From Gluconobacter sp. Gdi (GTDB lineage Bacteria; Pseudomonadota; Alphaproteobacteria; Acetobacterales; Acetobacteraceae): a stretch of 64,000 nt of DNA. The stretch spans positions 62,001 through 126,000 of the forward strand of contig NZ_BLJQ01000001.1 in NCBI RefSeq assembly GCF_014132155.1, given 5' to 3'. The notes beneath the pieces were generated by a model. That model ran no database searches. It saw only the letters and a program-made list of their open reading frames with translations, and was not told where the DNA came from. This document shows, in pieces, positions 55,124-63,438 of the stretch; position 1 is the first letter of the stretch, and each line of letters starts with the position of its first letter. The position numbers and the translations under genes were made by a program.

Positions 55124-55552
55124 TCAGTCTTTTTCGATCGTACACTGAAGCGGATGCTGGTTCTGGCGGGCCAGATCCATAACCTGAGCGACCTTGCTCT
55201 CCGCAACTTCGTAAGTGAAAACGCCGCAGACCCCTACGCCCCGCTGATGCACATGCAGCATGATGGTGGTTGCTTCTTCCCTGTTCTTGGAGAAAAACCG
55301 TTCCAGCACGTGCACGACAAACTCCATCGGTGTGTAGTCATCGTTGAGCATAAGAACCTTGTACATCGACGGCTTGCGCGTCCGTGTACGAGGGCGAACG
55401 ACAACGCTGATCTCAAGATCTTCGTCATCGGGCAGGCGTGGATTTGTCGGGCCTTTGGGGTCCGATGATCCTGGTCCCATCCTGATCGGCCCGGAAATGG
55501 ACTCGGCTACAGAATGGGAGGTGGCTGGTGAAGGGAGATCGTAAGAAGACAT
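55124..55552 (-). CDS. clpS: ClpA adaptor protein ClpS
   Basis: ClpS delivers N-degron substrates to ClpA. The core is [24 protein letters not shown] ([10 protein letters not shown] binding pocket), followed by [28 protein letters not shown], which is intact. The start chosen is ATG 55552 (MSSYDLPSP), giving 142 residues; the frame extends to 55660. The 60-residue N-terminal extension before the core is Pro/Ser/Arg-rich and longer than in E. coli ClpS (about 106 residues in all). It is divergent from the carboxypeptidase gene. Confidence 0.94.
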   Translation of the reverse strand: MSSYDLPSPATSHSVAESISGPIRMGPGSSDPKGPTNPRLPDDEDLEISVVVRPRTRTRKPSMYKVLMLNDDYTPMEFVVHVLERFFSKNREEATTIMLHVHQRGVGVCGVFTYEVAESKVAQVMDLARQNQHPLQCTIEKD

Positions 55553-55799
55553 GACTGGTATGATATGGGACGCTTCCCCCGACTTGAGAAGGGGGTAAGG
55601 ATGAGTACATTTCGTGAATATCGCCATCTTCCTGACATGTTCTGGTCGGGTTTGGGTCATGCTTACGAAAAATTAAGCAAACTGCCCCAAACCTTGTGGA
55701 CGGGCGCTTTTTGTTGCGCCTAGAGTAACGGGATTAAGGACTGCGTTAAACAGTCCGATGTTTCCAGCGTTCAATGTTTTGTTCAGAGGCTGCCACATA

Positions 55800-56855
55800 A
55801 TGCGTTTCCCTGTCCGCAAGGCCCTTCTGTTATGCGCTCTGACTGCAGTTGGTGCGGGCTCTGCCAAGGCACAATACGCAGGCCACACGTCCAGTTTCGT
55901 GATGGATGCACATTCAGGCGCTGTTCTGTCCCAGTCGGACGCCGATCTTCAGCGGTATCCTGCATCTCTGACAAAACTCATGACGTTGTATCTGACCTTC
56001 CGTGCGCTGGAAGCCCATCAGATTACGCTGGATCAGGAAGTCCCGGTTTCCATTCATGCTTCCATGCAGGCTCCATCCAAGCTTGGACTGGTCCCAGGCA
56101 CTCGGCTGACCGTTGAGCAGGGCATTCTGGCGCTTGTCACCAAGTCCGCCAATGACGCTGCGTGCGCTCTGGGTGAGTTCCTGGGGGGGGGCGACGAAGT
56201 CCGTTTTGCTCAGCTCATGACGCAGCAGGCGCGTGCTCTGGGAATGGCCAACACAACGTTCCGCAACGCATCCGGCCTGCCTGACCCCGATCAGGTCACG
56301 ACAGCGCATGATCTAGGGCTTCTCGCACAGCACCTGATCAACGATTTCCCGCAGTATTATCACTATTTCGGCGTGCCTTCCTTCTATTTCCATCGTCATC
56401 TGGTTCCCAACCATGATCCGATGCTGAAAATCTATTCGGGCGCTGACGGCATGAAGACGGGTTACACCGATGCTGCGGGGCGGAATCTTGTCACGTCTGC
56501 CATCCGTGGAAATGTTCGTCTGATTGGTGTGGTCCTTGGGTCGTCCTCAAATGCGCGTCGTTCGATGGAAATGGCGTCCATTCTGGATGATGGTTTCGCT
56601 TCAGAAGGCGTCGCGCCACAGCCTCTGCTTCATCCGGTCGCTCCGCGCACTGTCATGATCGCGTCTGCGCGTCGTGGTGGTCGTTTTGCTCATCATGGGA
56701 CAATGGTTGCATCCAGCCGTCCTATTGAAGTGGCGGATGCGCCAACGTCACCGCGCCGTTATGGCCGTGTTGCGCATCATTCAGCCTCTGTTCGCATGGT
56801 CAGTGCTCACCATGTTGCTGCCCATCACAAGCCGGGCCGTCACCCGCGCGGGTGA
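55800..56855 (+). CDS. D-alanyl-D-alanine carboxypeptidase (PBP5/6 family)
   Basis: This exported penicillin-binding protein of 351 residues trims the terminal D-Ala from peptidoglycan pentapeptides. The signal peptide is KALLLCALTAVGAGSAKA. Catalytic motifs are intact: SxxK in YPASLTKLMTLY, SxN in VTKSANDAACALGE, and KTG in GADGMKTGYTDAAG. The start is ATG 55800 (AGAGG upstream); ATG 55758 would add 14 residues before the signal. Instead of the usual PBP5 C-terminal domain and amphipathic anchor, the last ~60 residues form a basic, His/Arg/Ser-rich low-complexity tail (RRGGRFAHHG...SAHHVAAHHKPGRHPRG), perhaps a wall-binding segment. Confidence 0.93.
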   Translation: MRFPVRKALLLCALTAVGAGSAKAQYAGHTSSFVMDAHSGAVLSQSDADLQRYPASLTKLMTLYLTFRALEAHQITLDQEVPVSIHASMQAPSKLGLVPGTRLTVEQGILALVTKSANDAACALGEFLGGGDEVRFAQLMTQQARALGMANTTFRNASGLPDPDQVTTAHDLGLLAQHLINDFPQYYHYFGVPSFYFHRHLVPNHDPMLKIYSGADGMKTGYTDAAGRNLVTSAIRGNVRLIGVVLGSSSNARRSMEMASILDDGFASEGVAPQPLLHPVAPRTVMIASARRGGRFAHHGTMVASSRPIEVADAPTSPRRYGRVAHHSASVRMVSAHHVAAHHKPGRHPRG

Positions 56856-56882
56856 AAAACTCGCATCACTGCCTTGCGATCC

Positions 56883-56911
56883 GGTCGGGACGGTCGCATT
56901 TTGTCCCGACC
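56883..56911 (+). terminator. Hairpin after D,D-carboxypeptidase gene
   Basis: GGTCGGGAC, 11-base loop, GTCCCGACC: perfect nine-base-pair stem 28 bases past the stop; no T-run follows, so efficiency is uncertain. Confidence 0.55.
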
Positions 56912-56941
56912 AGTTAAGAGATTTAGGATCGGGCGGTAGAC

Positions 56942-57745
56942 ATGGGTGATAATTCGCGTGGGATTGTTCTTTATGACAGTGAAGATTTCAAACATCTAAG
57001 AACGGTTGGGCATCTGGCAGCGGCAACGCTGGATATGATTACCGAGCATGTTCAACCCGGCGTCACGACGGAAGAACTCAATACCCTTATTCATGAGTTC
57101 ACTCTGGCGCACGGCGCTACACCGGCTCCTCTGAATTATCATGGCTTCCCGAAATCCTGCTGCATTTCGATCAACCATGTTGTGTGTCACGGCATCCCCG
57201 GTGAGAAGAAACTGGCCAACGGCGATATCGTCAATATTGACGTCACGTCCATTCTGGATGGCTGGTACGGGGATAATTCCCGGATGTACATCGTAGGCAA
57301 GGCCCCCAAGAAAGCTGAAAAACTCGTTGAGGTGACCTATGAGTCCCTCATGCTCGGCATTGAGCAGGTCAAGCCAGGCAAGACGCTGGGCGATGTCGGT
57401 CATGCCATTCAGGTCCATGCGGAAAAGAACCGTTTCTCCATCGTGCGTGATTTTTGTGGTCACGGCATTGGCCGGGAATTCCATGCCGCTCCGAACGTTC
57501 TGCATTACGGCAAGCCAGGGCAGGGCGTGAAGCTCGTGCCGGGAATGGTTTTCACCATTGAGCCGATGCTGAATATCGGCAAACCTGAAGTGAAAATTCT
57601 TGATGATGGCTGGACAGCTGTCACGCGTGACCGGACGCTGTCTGCACAATTCGAGCATATGATTGGCGTGACGGACGACGGATGTGAAATCTTCACGCTG
57701 TCCCCGAAAGGTTACAACAAGCCCCCATACGGAGCTGGCGCATGA
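56942..57745 (+). CDS. map: Type I methionine aminopeptidase
   Basis: This 267-residue metalloprotease removes the initiator Met from nascent proteins. Metal ligands lie in NGDIVNIDVTSILDGWYGDNS (two Asp), FCGHGIGREFHAAPNVLHYG (His), VFTIEPMLNIG (Glu) and SAQFEHMIGVTDDG (Glu). The short form without an N-terminal zinc finger is standard. The start is ATG 56942. Its stop overlaps the gamma-glutamyltransferase start by four bases, an unusual pairing that couples the two. Confidence 0.96.
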   Translation: MGDNSRGIVLYDSEDFKHLRTVGHLAAATLDMITEHVQPGVTTEELNTLIHEFTLAHGATPAPLNYHGFPKSCCISINHVVCHGIPGEKKLANGDIVNIDVTSILDGWYGDNSRMYIVGKAPKKAEKLVEVTYESLMLGIEQVKPGKTLGDVGHAIQVHAEKNRFSIVRDFCGHGIGREFHAAPNVLHYGKPGQGVKLVPGMVFTIEPMLNIGKPEVKILDDGWTAVTRDRTLSAQFEHMIGVTDDGCEIFTLSPKGYNKPPYGAGA

Positions 57746-59541
57746 AAAAACTGTTTGCCCTGATTGTTGCGGGCCTGACGGGGGGCACGGCGCTGGCTGC
57801 TCCCACGGCAGCCCCTTTGAGCTCTGCCCATGATCCGCTGGCCTTTGGTCCGGATCATACGTCTCCGGGCGTTCTGGTCTCTGGCAAGCACGGCATGGTG
57901 GTTTCCGCCCAGCATCTCGCTTCTGATGCCGGCGCCAAAATCCTGGCGGAAGGTGGCAATGCCATCGATGCAGCGGTTGCGGTGGGTTATGCGCTGGCTG
58001 TCGTTTACCCCGCTGCGGGTAATATCGGCGGTGGCGGCTTCATGACGATCCGCCTGAAATCCGGGCAGACAGTGTTTGTGGACTTCCGGGAGCATGCCCC
58101 GGGTGCTGCGACAGCCACCATGTATCAGGATGCGTCTGGTAAAGTCATTCCGGGGCTTTCAACGGAAGGCTGGAAAGCGGTCGCCATTCCGGGGACTGTC
58201 GCAGGATTGGACACGATCCTTCAGAAGTGGGGGCGTTTGCCACGCGCAAAAGTCATGGCTCCAGCCATAGCGCTCGCCCGTGATGGGTTTGTGCTCAATG
58301 AAGGCGACGTACAGCTCCTCGACACGTCCACGAAGTATTTCCGTCAGGACCCATACGCACGTTCTATTTTTCTGCGTCCGGACGGATCGTCCTTTCAGCC
58401 TGGAGACCGGCTGGTTCAGAAAAATCTGGCCAATTCTCTTGAACTGGTCGCCAAGAATGGTCCGAAAGCGTTCTACGAAGGTCCGATTTCCGCTGAAATC
58501 GTGCGGGCCAGCGAAGAAGGCGGTGGCCTTCTGAAGCCATCAGATTTCACGAATTATCATATCCGGTTTCTTGAGCCGATCCGCTGCACCTATCGTGGGT
58601 ACACGATCGACACGGCACCCCCTCCGAGCGGTGGTGGCATCGCGCTATGCGAAATTCTGAATATTCTCTCCGGCTACGATATGCACGCCCTTGGCTTGCA
58701 CACGGCGGCGTCTGCGCAGCGTGAAATTGAAGCCATGCGACATGCGTACTCGGATCGACGCGATCTCGGGGATCCGGCATTCGTCAAGAATCCGATCGAG
58801 CACCTGAATGATCCGACATATGCCGCACAGGTCAGGGCAGGGATCCCGCTTGATCAGGCATTGCCGTCCAGCACCCTCCGCGCTGGTGAGGCGCTTCCGG
58901 TTAAAGCTGCCCAGGCTGCTCCTGACACGCAGGAAAAGCACGAGACGACCCAGTTCTCGGTATTGGACAAGAGCGGCATGGCCGTTTCCGCGACATATAC
59001 CCTGAACGGGTGGTTCGGCTCAGGTGTCATGGGTGGCAACACCGGCATCTGGCTCAATGACGAGATGGATGATTTCTCGGCCAAGCCAGGTGCCCCCAAT
59101 ATGTTTGGGATTGTTGGCTCGGAAGCCAATGCCATTGCTCCGGGCAAAACGCCGCTATCGTCCATGTCTCCGTCGATTGTCTCCAAGGATGGAAAGGTGA
59201 TTATGGTGATCGGCAGCCCTGGTGGTTCCCGTATTCCAACGATCACACTTTCGGCCATTCTGGGCGTGCTCGATTACGGGCTGGACATCCGTCAGGCTGT
59301 TGATCTGCCGCGAATCCACGAGCAGTGGGAGCCATCTGCTGTTGAGCTGGAACCAGGTGCCCTGGCGGATGACGTCATGGATAAGCTGAAATCTGAAGGA
59401 TATGCGCTGTCTCTGCACCGCCCATGGGGTGTGGCAGAAGGTATTCTTGCGGATCGTCCAAGCCTCTCTGCACACAAAACCGGGCTCATTTATGGGGCTG
59501 CTGATCCGCGTCATGCCGGGGGTGAAGCCGCGGGTGAATGA
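57742..59541 (+). CDS. ggt: Gamma-glutamyltransferase
   Basis: This 599-residue periplasmic enzyme cleaves glutathione and transfers its gamma-glutamyl group. The signal peptide is KKLFALIVAGLTGGTALA. The proenzyme self-cleaves before the nucleophilic Thr in KHETTQFSVLDKSGMAVS, giving large and small subunits. NGWFGSGVMGGNTGIWLNDEMDDFS and SSMSPSIV (substrate-binding) are in the small subunit; AVVYPAAGNIGGGGFM and VDFREHAPG (Arg for the glutamyl carboxylate) are in the large. Length is usual. It is translationally coupled to map; the SRP RNA follows after 44 bases. Confidence 0.95.
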   Translation: MKKLFALIVAGLTGGTALAAPTAAPLSSAHDPLAFGPDHTSPGVLVSGKHGMVVSAQHLASDAGAKILAEGGNAIDAAVAVGYALAVVYPAAGNIGGGGFMTIRLKSGQTVFVDFREHAPGAATATMYQDASGKVIPGLSTEGWKAVAIPGTVAGLDTILQKWGRLPRAKVMAPAIALARDGFVLNEGDVQLLDTSTKYFRQDPYARSIFLRPDGSSFQPGDRLVQKNLANSLELVAKNGPKAFYEGPISAEIVRASEEGGGLLKPSDFTNYHIRFLEPIRCTYRGYTIDTAPPPSGGGIALCEILNILSGYDMHALGLHTAASAQREIEAMRHAYSDRRDLGDPAFVKNPIEHLNDPTYAAQVRAGIPLDQALPSSTLRAGEALPVKAAQAAPDTQEKHETTQFSVLDKSGMAVSATYTLNGWFGSGVMGGNTGIWLNDEMDDFSAKPGAPNMFGIVGSEANAIAPGKTPLSSMSPSIVSKDGKVIMVIGSPGGSRIPTITLSAILGVLDYGLDIRQAVDLPRIHEQWEPSAVELEPGALADDVMDKLKSEGYALSLHRPWGVAEGILADRPSLSAHKTGLIYGAADPRHAGGEAAGE

Positions 59542-59585
59542 TAGGGGGTTGTCAGACACCCCTATCTCCGTGTTAGGAGAGCGCC

Positions 59586-59682
59586 GGGAGGTCGGCTTTG
59601 GACGGATACCTTGCCAACCCGGTCAGGTCCGGAAGGAAGCAGCCGCAGTGAGTTTTATCCGGGTTAAATGTCCGGCCTCCTA
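59586..59682 (+). ncRNA. ffs: Signal recognition particle RNA (4.5S / small type)
   Basis: About 97 bases fold as one long hairpin. The base is GGAGGTCGG pairing with CCGGCCTCC (59587-59595 with 59672-59680); the tip carries the universal symmetric loop GGTCAGGTCCGGAAGGAAGC (Ffh-binding, GGAA tetraloop). Ends are set by the outer pairing and may be off by a few bases. The position just upstream of dnaX-ybaB-recR is conserved in related bacteria. Confidence 0.93.
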
Positions 59683-59783
59683 CCTAGTGCAGCCTGTGGG
59701 CGCGGCAGTTTTACTGTCAGGCGCCCCGGTGCAAGACCGACAGAGTGCGGTCTCATTCCCCGCTCTGACGGCTTTCCAGTTTC

Positions 59784-61727
59784 ATGACTGACGATATCGA
59801 CGATCTTCCCCTGCCGCCCGAGAGCGGTGGTGGCTTCTTTGGTGAAGCCCCGGCCGAGCAGGTTCCAGTTCCTGTTCAGGCAGAAAAAAGCACGCCTTAT
59901 CGTGTCCTTGCCCGAAAATATCGTCCCCAGACACTCGATGATCTGATTGGTCAGGACTCGCTGGTACGAATCCTGCGTCGTGCGTTCGAGCTGAAGCGTG
60001 TGGCGCATGCCTTCATGCTGACGGGTGTGCGCGGCGTGGGGAAAACTACGACCGCCCGGATTATCGCACGCGCCTTGAACTGCATTGGGCCAGACGGGAA
60101 GGGTGGACCGACCGCGGAGCCCTGTGGCGTCTGTGCAAACTGCACTGCCATCCTCGCGGACCGGCATCCGGACGTTCTGGAAATGGATGCAGCGTCTCGC
60201 ACGGGCGTTGATGATGTGCGTGAAATCATTGAGGCGACCCGTTTCCGCCCGATGCAAGCGCGCATGAAAGTCTTCATCATTGATGAAGTGCACATGCTGT
60301 CTCGCAATGCGTTCAATGCTCTGCTGAAAACGCTGGAAGAGCCTCCGTCACAGGTCACGTTCATTTTTGCCACGACGGAATTGCGGAAAGTACCGGTGAC
60401 GGTGCTGTCCCGCTGTCAGCGGTTTGACCTCCGGCGCGTGCCTCAGGCGCTGCTGACCGAACATTTTGGACGTATTGCCGAAAAGGAAGGAGCCACTCTT
60501 TCCGAAGACGCTTTGGCGCTCATTGCACGTGCAGCTGATGGCTCGGTCCGTGACGGACTATCTCTGCTGGATCAGGCGATTGCACAGGGTGCGAGCGACG
60601 CCGATGCCGTGTCAGACATGCTGGGTCTGGCAGATCGTGGACTGGTCTTTGATCTGCTTGATGCCCTTATGGCCGGCAAGGCAGCAGAGGCCTTGGATCT
60701 TACCGATCAGGCTTATGCGCGTGGTGCTGATCTTGGCGTTCTCCTGACGGATCTTCTGGATCTTCTGCATCTTGTTTCCCGTCTCAAGGCGATGCCGGGT
60801 CTTCGTGAAAGCCGGGACCTTCCAGAAGCCGAAAGACTGCGTGGTGGCGTGCTGGCAGACAGGCTCTCAACCAGCAGTTTGGGACGCGCCTGGCAGATTC
60901 TTCTGAAGGGTGTGAACGAGGTCGAATCTGCGCCGGATCGTCGTCAGGCGGCTGAGATGGTCCTGATTCGACTGTGCCACGCCAGCCTTCTACCGACGCC
61001 TGACCGTCTGATCCGTCAGTTGACTGAAGGCGGGGTCGATCTCTCCTTGCCATCAGGCCCTTCGGGTGGAGCAGCTCCGTCCGGAGAGGTGTCGTCTGGG
61101 TTGCAGACTGCGCCTGTGCTGTCGACGTCCGTATCGCCCACTGACACGGGTGGCCCTCGTGCGCATGTCCGTCTGGTGGCCAATGGCGGCGAAATTATTG
61201 AGCCGGGTTATGCGGAGGCCGCTCCTGAGCTGGCCCCGGAACCCGAACTTCCTCCGCCCCCGCCACGAACATGGCGCGAGATGGTCGCTCTGGTTTGGGA
61301 CAAGCAGCCGCAGTTGCATGGGGTTCTGCGCTCGTCGGTGCATCTGGTACGTTTTTCGCCCCCCGATGTGCAGGTTCGCCTGGAAGACCAGCACACCAAG
61401 GCGGACCGTCTCCTTCAGAATTTTCTTGAAGAGATGTTTCCCGGCCAGTGGCGCATCAGTCTTTCCACAGCCGAAGGTGAGCCAACTCTGGACGAACAGG
61501 GTGCGGAGGTGGTGGCCATCAACCGTGCAATGGTTGAGGCACACCCGTTGGTCCAAGCCATTCTTGATGCTTTCCCCGGTGCGAAAATCGGCGATGTGCA
61601 AGACCACTCCCTTGATGAATACGGTCTTCCACCCGAAATAACCGCACCATTGACGGAGGACTCTCCTCCGGATCTGGAATTCGCGCCTTTGGACGCTGAT
61701 TTCCTTGATGAAGATGATCTGAACTGA
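59784..61727 (+). CDS. dnaX: DNA polymerase III subunit gamma/tau
   Basis: DnaX, 647 residues, is the clamp-loader ATPase of the replisome. After an acidic N-terminal extension ([24 protein letters not shown]), [20 protein letters not shown] begins the AAA+ domain, with Walker [21 protein letters not shown], zinc cysteines [32 protein letters not shown] (Walker B) and the SRC motif [12 protein letters not shown]. The tau region after about 370 has a Pro-rich linker and a C-terminal polymerase-binding part. No likely frameshift site in the right position is seen, so only full-length tau is expected. Confidence 0.96.
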   Translation: MTDDIDDLPLPPESGGGFFGEAPAEQVPVPVQAEKSTPYRVLARKYRPQTLDDLIGQDSLVRILRRAFELKRVAHAFMLTGVRGVGKTTTARIIARALNCIGPDGKGGPTAEPCGVCANCTAILADRHPDVLEMDAASRTGVDDVREIIEATRFRPMQARMKVFIIDEVHMLSRNAFNALLKTLEEPPSQVTFIFATTELRKVPVTVLSRCQRFDLRRVPQALLTEHFGRIAEKEGATLSEDALALIARAADGSVRDGLSLLDQAIAQGASDADAVSDMLGLADRGLVFDLLDALMAGKAAEALDLTDQAYARGADLGVLLTDLLDLLHLVSRLKAMPGLRESRDLPEAERLRGGVLADRLSTSSLGRAWQILLKGVNEVESAPDRRQAAEMVLIRLCHASLLPTPDRLIRQLTEGGVDLSLPSGPSGGAAPSGEVSSGLQTAPVLSTSVSPTDTGGPRAHVRLVANGGEIIEPGYAEAAPELAPEPELPPPPPRTWREMVALVWDKQPQLHGVLRSSVHLVRFSPPDVQVRLEDQHTKADRLLQNFLEEMFPGQWRISLSTAEGEPTLDEQGAEVVAINRAMVEAHPLVQAILDAFPGAKIGDVQDHSLDEYGLPPEITAPLTEDSPPDLEFAPLDADFLDEDDLN

Positions 61728-61743
61728 AAGACCAGGAGACGTT

Positions 61744-62067
61744 ATGAAGAACCTTGCAGGACTGATGAAGCAGGCCAGCCAGATGCAGTCCAAAATGGAA
61801 GAGGCCCAGAAAAATCTGGCAAATCTGACGGTAGATGGTTCGGCTGGCGCTGGTCTCGTGACACTTCAACTTACGGGTAAAGGCGAAATGCGTGGTCTGA
61901 AAATCGATCCGAAGCTCGCCGATCCGAACGAGATGGAAATGCTTCAGGACCTGATCGTGGCAGCCTACACGGATGCCAAGAACAAGGCTGAAGCGGCCAG
62001 CTCTGAAGCCATGCGAGACGTTACGGGCGGTCTGGACCTGCCGCCAGGTCTGAAGCTTCCGTTCTGA
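61744..62067 (+). CDS. YbaB/EbfC family nucleoid-associated protein
   Basis: This 107-residue dimeric DNA-binding protein has the tweezer-like fold: [21 protein letters not shown] (helix 1), then [20 protein letters not shown] and [20 protein letters not shown]. It is the middle gene of the conserved dnaX-ybaB-recR cluster, 16 bases after dnaX. It probably has an architectural or recombination-associated role. Confidence 0.95.
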   Translation: MKNLAGLMKQASQMQSKMEEAQKNLANLTVDGSAGAGLVTLQLTGKGEMRGLKIDPKLADPNEMEMLQDLIVAAYTDAKNKAEAASSEAMRDVTGGLDLPPGLKLPF

Positions 62068-62097
62068 TCTGAATAGTCTTTCTGCGGGCGTCACATC

Positions 62098-62694
62098 ATG
62101 ATGATCAGCAATGACATCGAGCAGCTGATTTCCATGCTGTCTCGCCTGCCGGGGCTCGGCCCGAGGTCGGCCCGTCGCGCTGCGCTCAGTTTGCTGCGGC
62201 AGCCAGAGGCGCGGATGTTGCCTTTGGCGCATCTCATGGAACGGGCTGCCACAAGCGTCCGCACATGCTCCCTTTGCGGCAATCTCGACACCATCGATCC
62301 CTGCCACATCTGTACGGACTCAACCCGTGACGGCGGTCTGGTGTGCGTGGTCGAAACTGTGGGTGATCTGTGGGCCCTGGAACGTGCTGGCGTACATCGC
62401 GGGGTCTATCAGGTTCTGGGTGGAACGTTATCGGCGCTTGCCGGTCTTGGCCCTGAAGATCTGAATGTCTCTTCTCTGCTGGACCGTATTGCCGAAGGTG
62501 GCGTGAGAGAAGTCATCCTCGCTCTTGGTGCGACAGTCGAGGGGGCGACCACAGCGCACTGGCTTCAGGAAAAACTGGCATCAACGGGTGTGGTCGTCAG
62601 CCGTGTCGGACATGGCGTTCCCATGGGGGGCGCTCTGGACGTGCTGGATGATGGCACGCTGGCTGCTGCCCTGATTGCACGACGCGCATTATGA
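62098..62694 (+). CDS. recR: Recombination protein RecR
   Basis: RecR (198 residues) acts with RecO/RecF to load RecA at gaps. The helix-hairpin-helix LSRLPGLGPRSARRAALSLL is at about 14-33. The zinc finger is CSLCGNLDTIDPCHIC (four Cys), followed by the Toprim VCVVETVGDLWALERAG. It overlaps the next SDR gene by four bases. Confidence 0.96.
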   Translation: MMISNDIEQLISMLSRLPGLGPRSARRAALSLLRQPEARMLPLAHLMERAATSVRTCSLCGNLDTIDPCHICTDSTRDGGLVCVVETVGDLWALERAGVHRGVYQVLGGTLSALAGLGPEDLNVSSLLDRIAEGGVREVILALGATVEGATTAHWLQEKLASTGVVVSRVGHGVPMGGALDVLDDGTLAAALIARRAL

Positions 62695-63437
62695 TTTCCG
62701 CTCTAGTCCCCCGTACGGCGATTGTGACCGGTGGTGCGCGTCGGATTGGCCGGGCGCTGGTTGAAATGCTGGCCGGGCAGGGTTTTTCTGTTGCCATTCA
62801 TTATCGCGATAGCAAAACAGAAGCGCTGGATCTGCTCGATCACATTGGCGGCCGAGGATGTGTGATTGGCGCAGATCTGTCGTGTGAAGCGGATGTGAAC
62901 AGGCTGGCTGCTGAAGCAGTTCAGCAGCTTGGGCCGATCGGTGTGCTCATCAACAACGCTTCAGCATTCATTCGTGATGAAGTCGAGACTGTAACTCGTG
63001 AAAGCTGGGACCAGCATCTTGAGCCGAATTTGAGGGCTCCGTTCGTCCTGTCTCAGGCGGTGGCAGCAGCCCTGCCGGCAGAGGCTGAAGGGCTGATTTT
63101 GAATATGCTGGATCAGCGCGTGTGGAATCTGACGCCACATTTTATCAGCTACACCGTGTCCCGAGCTGGCTTGTGGACACTGACACAAACGCTTGCGCTG
63201 GCACTGGCGCCGCGTATTCGCGTTAATGCCATTGGTCCAGGGCCTGTTCTGCCAACGGTAGGCCGACAGTCTCAGGAGCATTTTGACAAGATGTGCGCAC
63301 AAACGCCCCTGAAGCGTGGGTCGTCTCCCGAAGAAATCGCTGAAGCCACGCTCGCGCTGTTTTCTCTCCCGTCCGTCACGGGGCAAATGCTGGCCATGGA
63401 TGGCGGGCAGCACCTGAACTGGTCGCCTGCGCGATAA
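62691..63437 (+). CDS. SDR-family oxidoreductase, pteridine reductase-like (YxxxR variant)
   Basis: This 248-residue short-chain dehydrogenase has AIVTGGARRIGRALVEML (NADPH-binding with Arg-rich turn, as in FolM/PTR1), LINNASAFIRD, LNMLDQRVWNLTPHF and a C-terminal VTGQMLAMDGGQHLNW. These features resemble dihydromonapterin/pteridine reductases. The catalytic motif reads SYTVSRAG: Tyr is kept but the usual Lys is Arg (codon CGA). It is coupled to recR by ATGA overlap and ends one base before the convergent lipoprotein gene. Confidence 0.87.
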   Translation: MISALVPRTAIVTGGARRIGRALVEMLAGQGFSVAIHYRDSKTEALDLLDHIGGRGCVIGADLSCEADVNRLAAEAVQQLGPIGVLINNASAFIRDEVETVTRESWDQHLEPNLRAPFVLSQAVAAALPAEAEGLILNMLDQRVWNLTPHFISYTVSRAGLWTLTQTLALALAPRIRVNAIGPGPVLPTVGRQSQEHFDKMCAQTPLKRGSSPEEIAEATLALFSLPSVTGQMLAMDGGQHLNWSPAR

Positions 63438-63438
63438 A

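Noticed and set aside
59884-59890. A6G slippery run in dnaX
   Set aside because: It lies near the N-terminus (about codon 34), far upstream of where a gamma-producing frameshift would act, and no stimulatory hairpin was seen.
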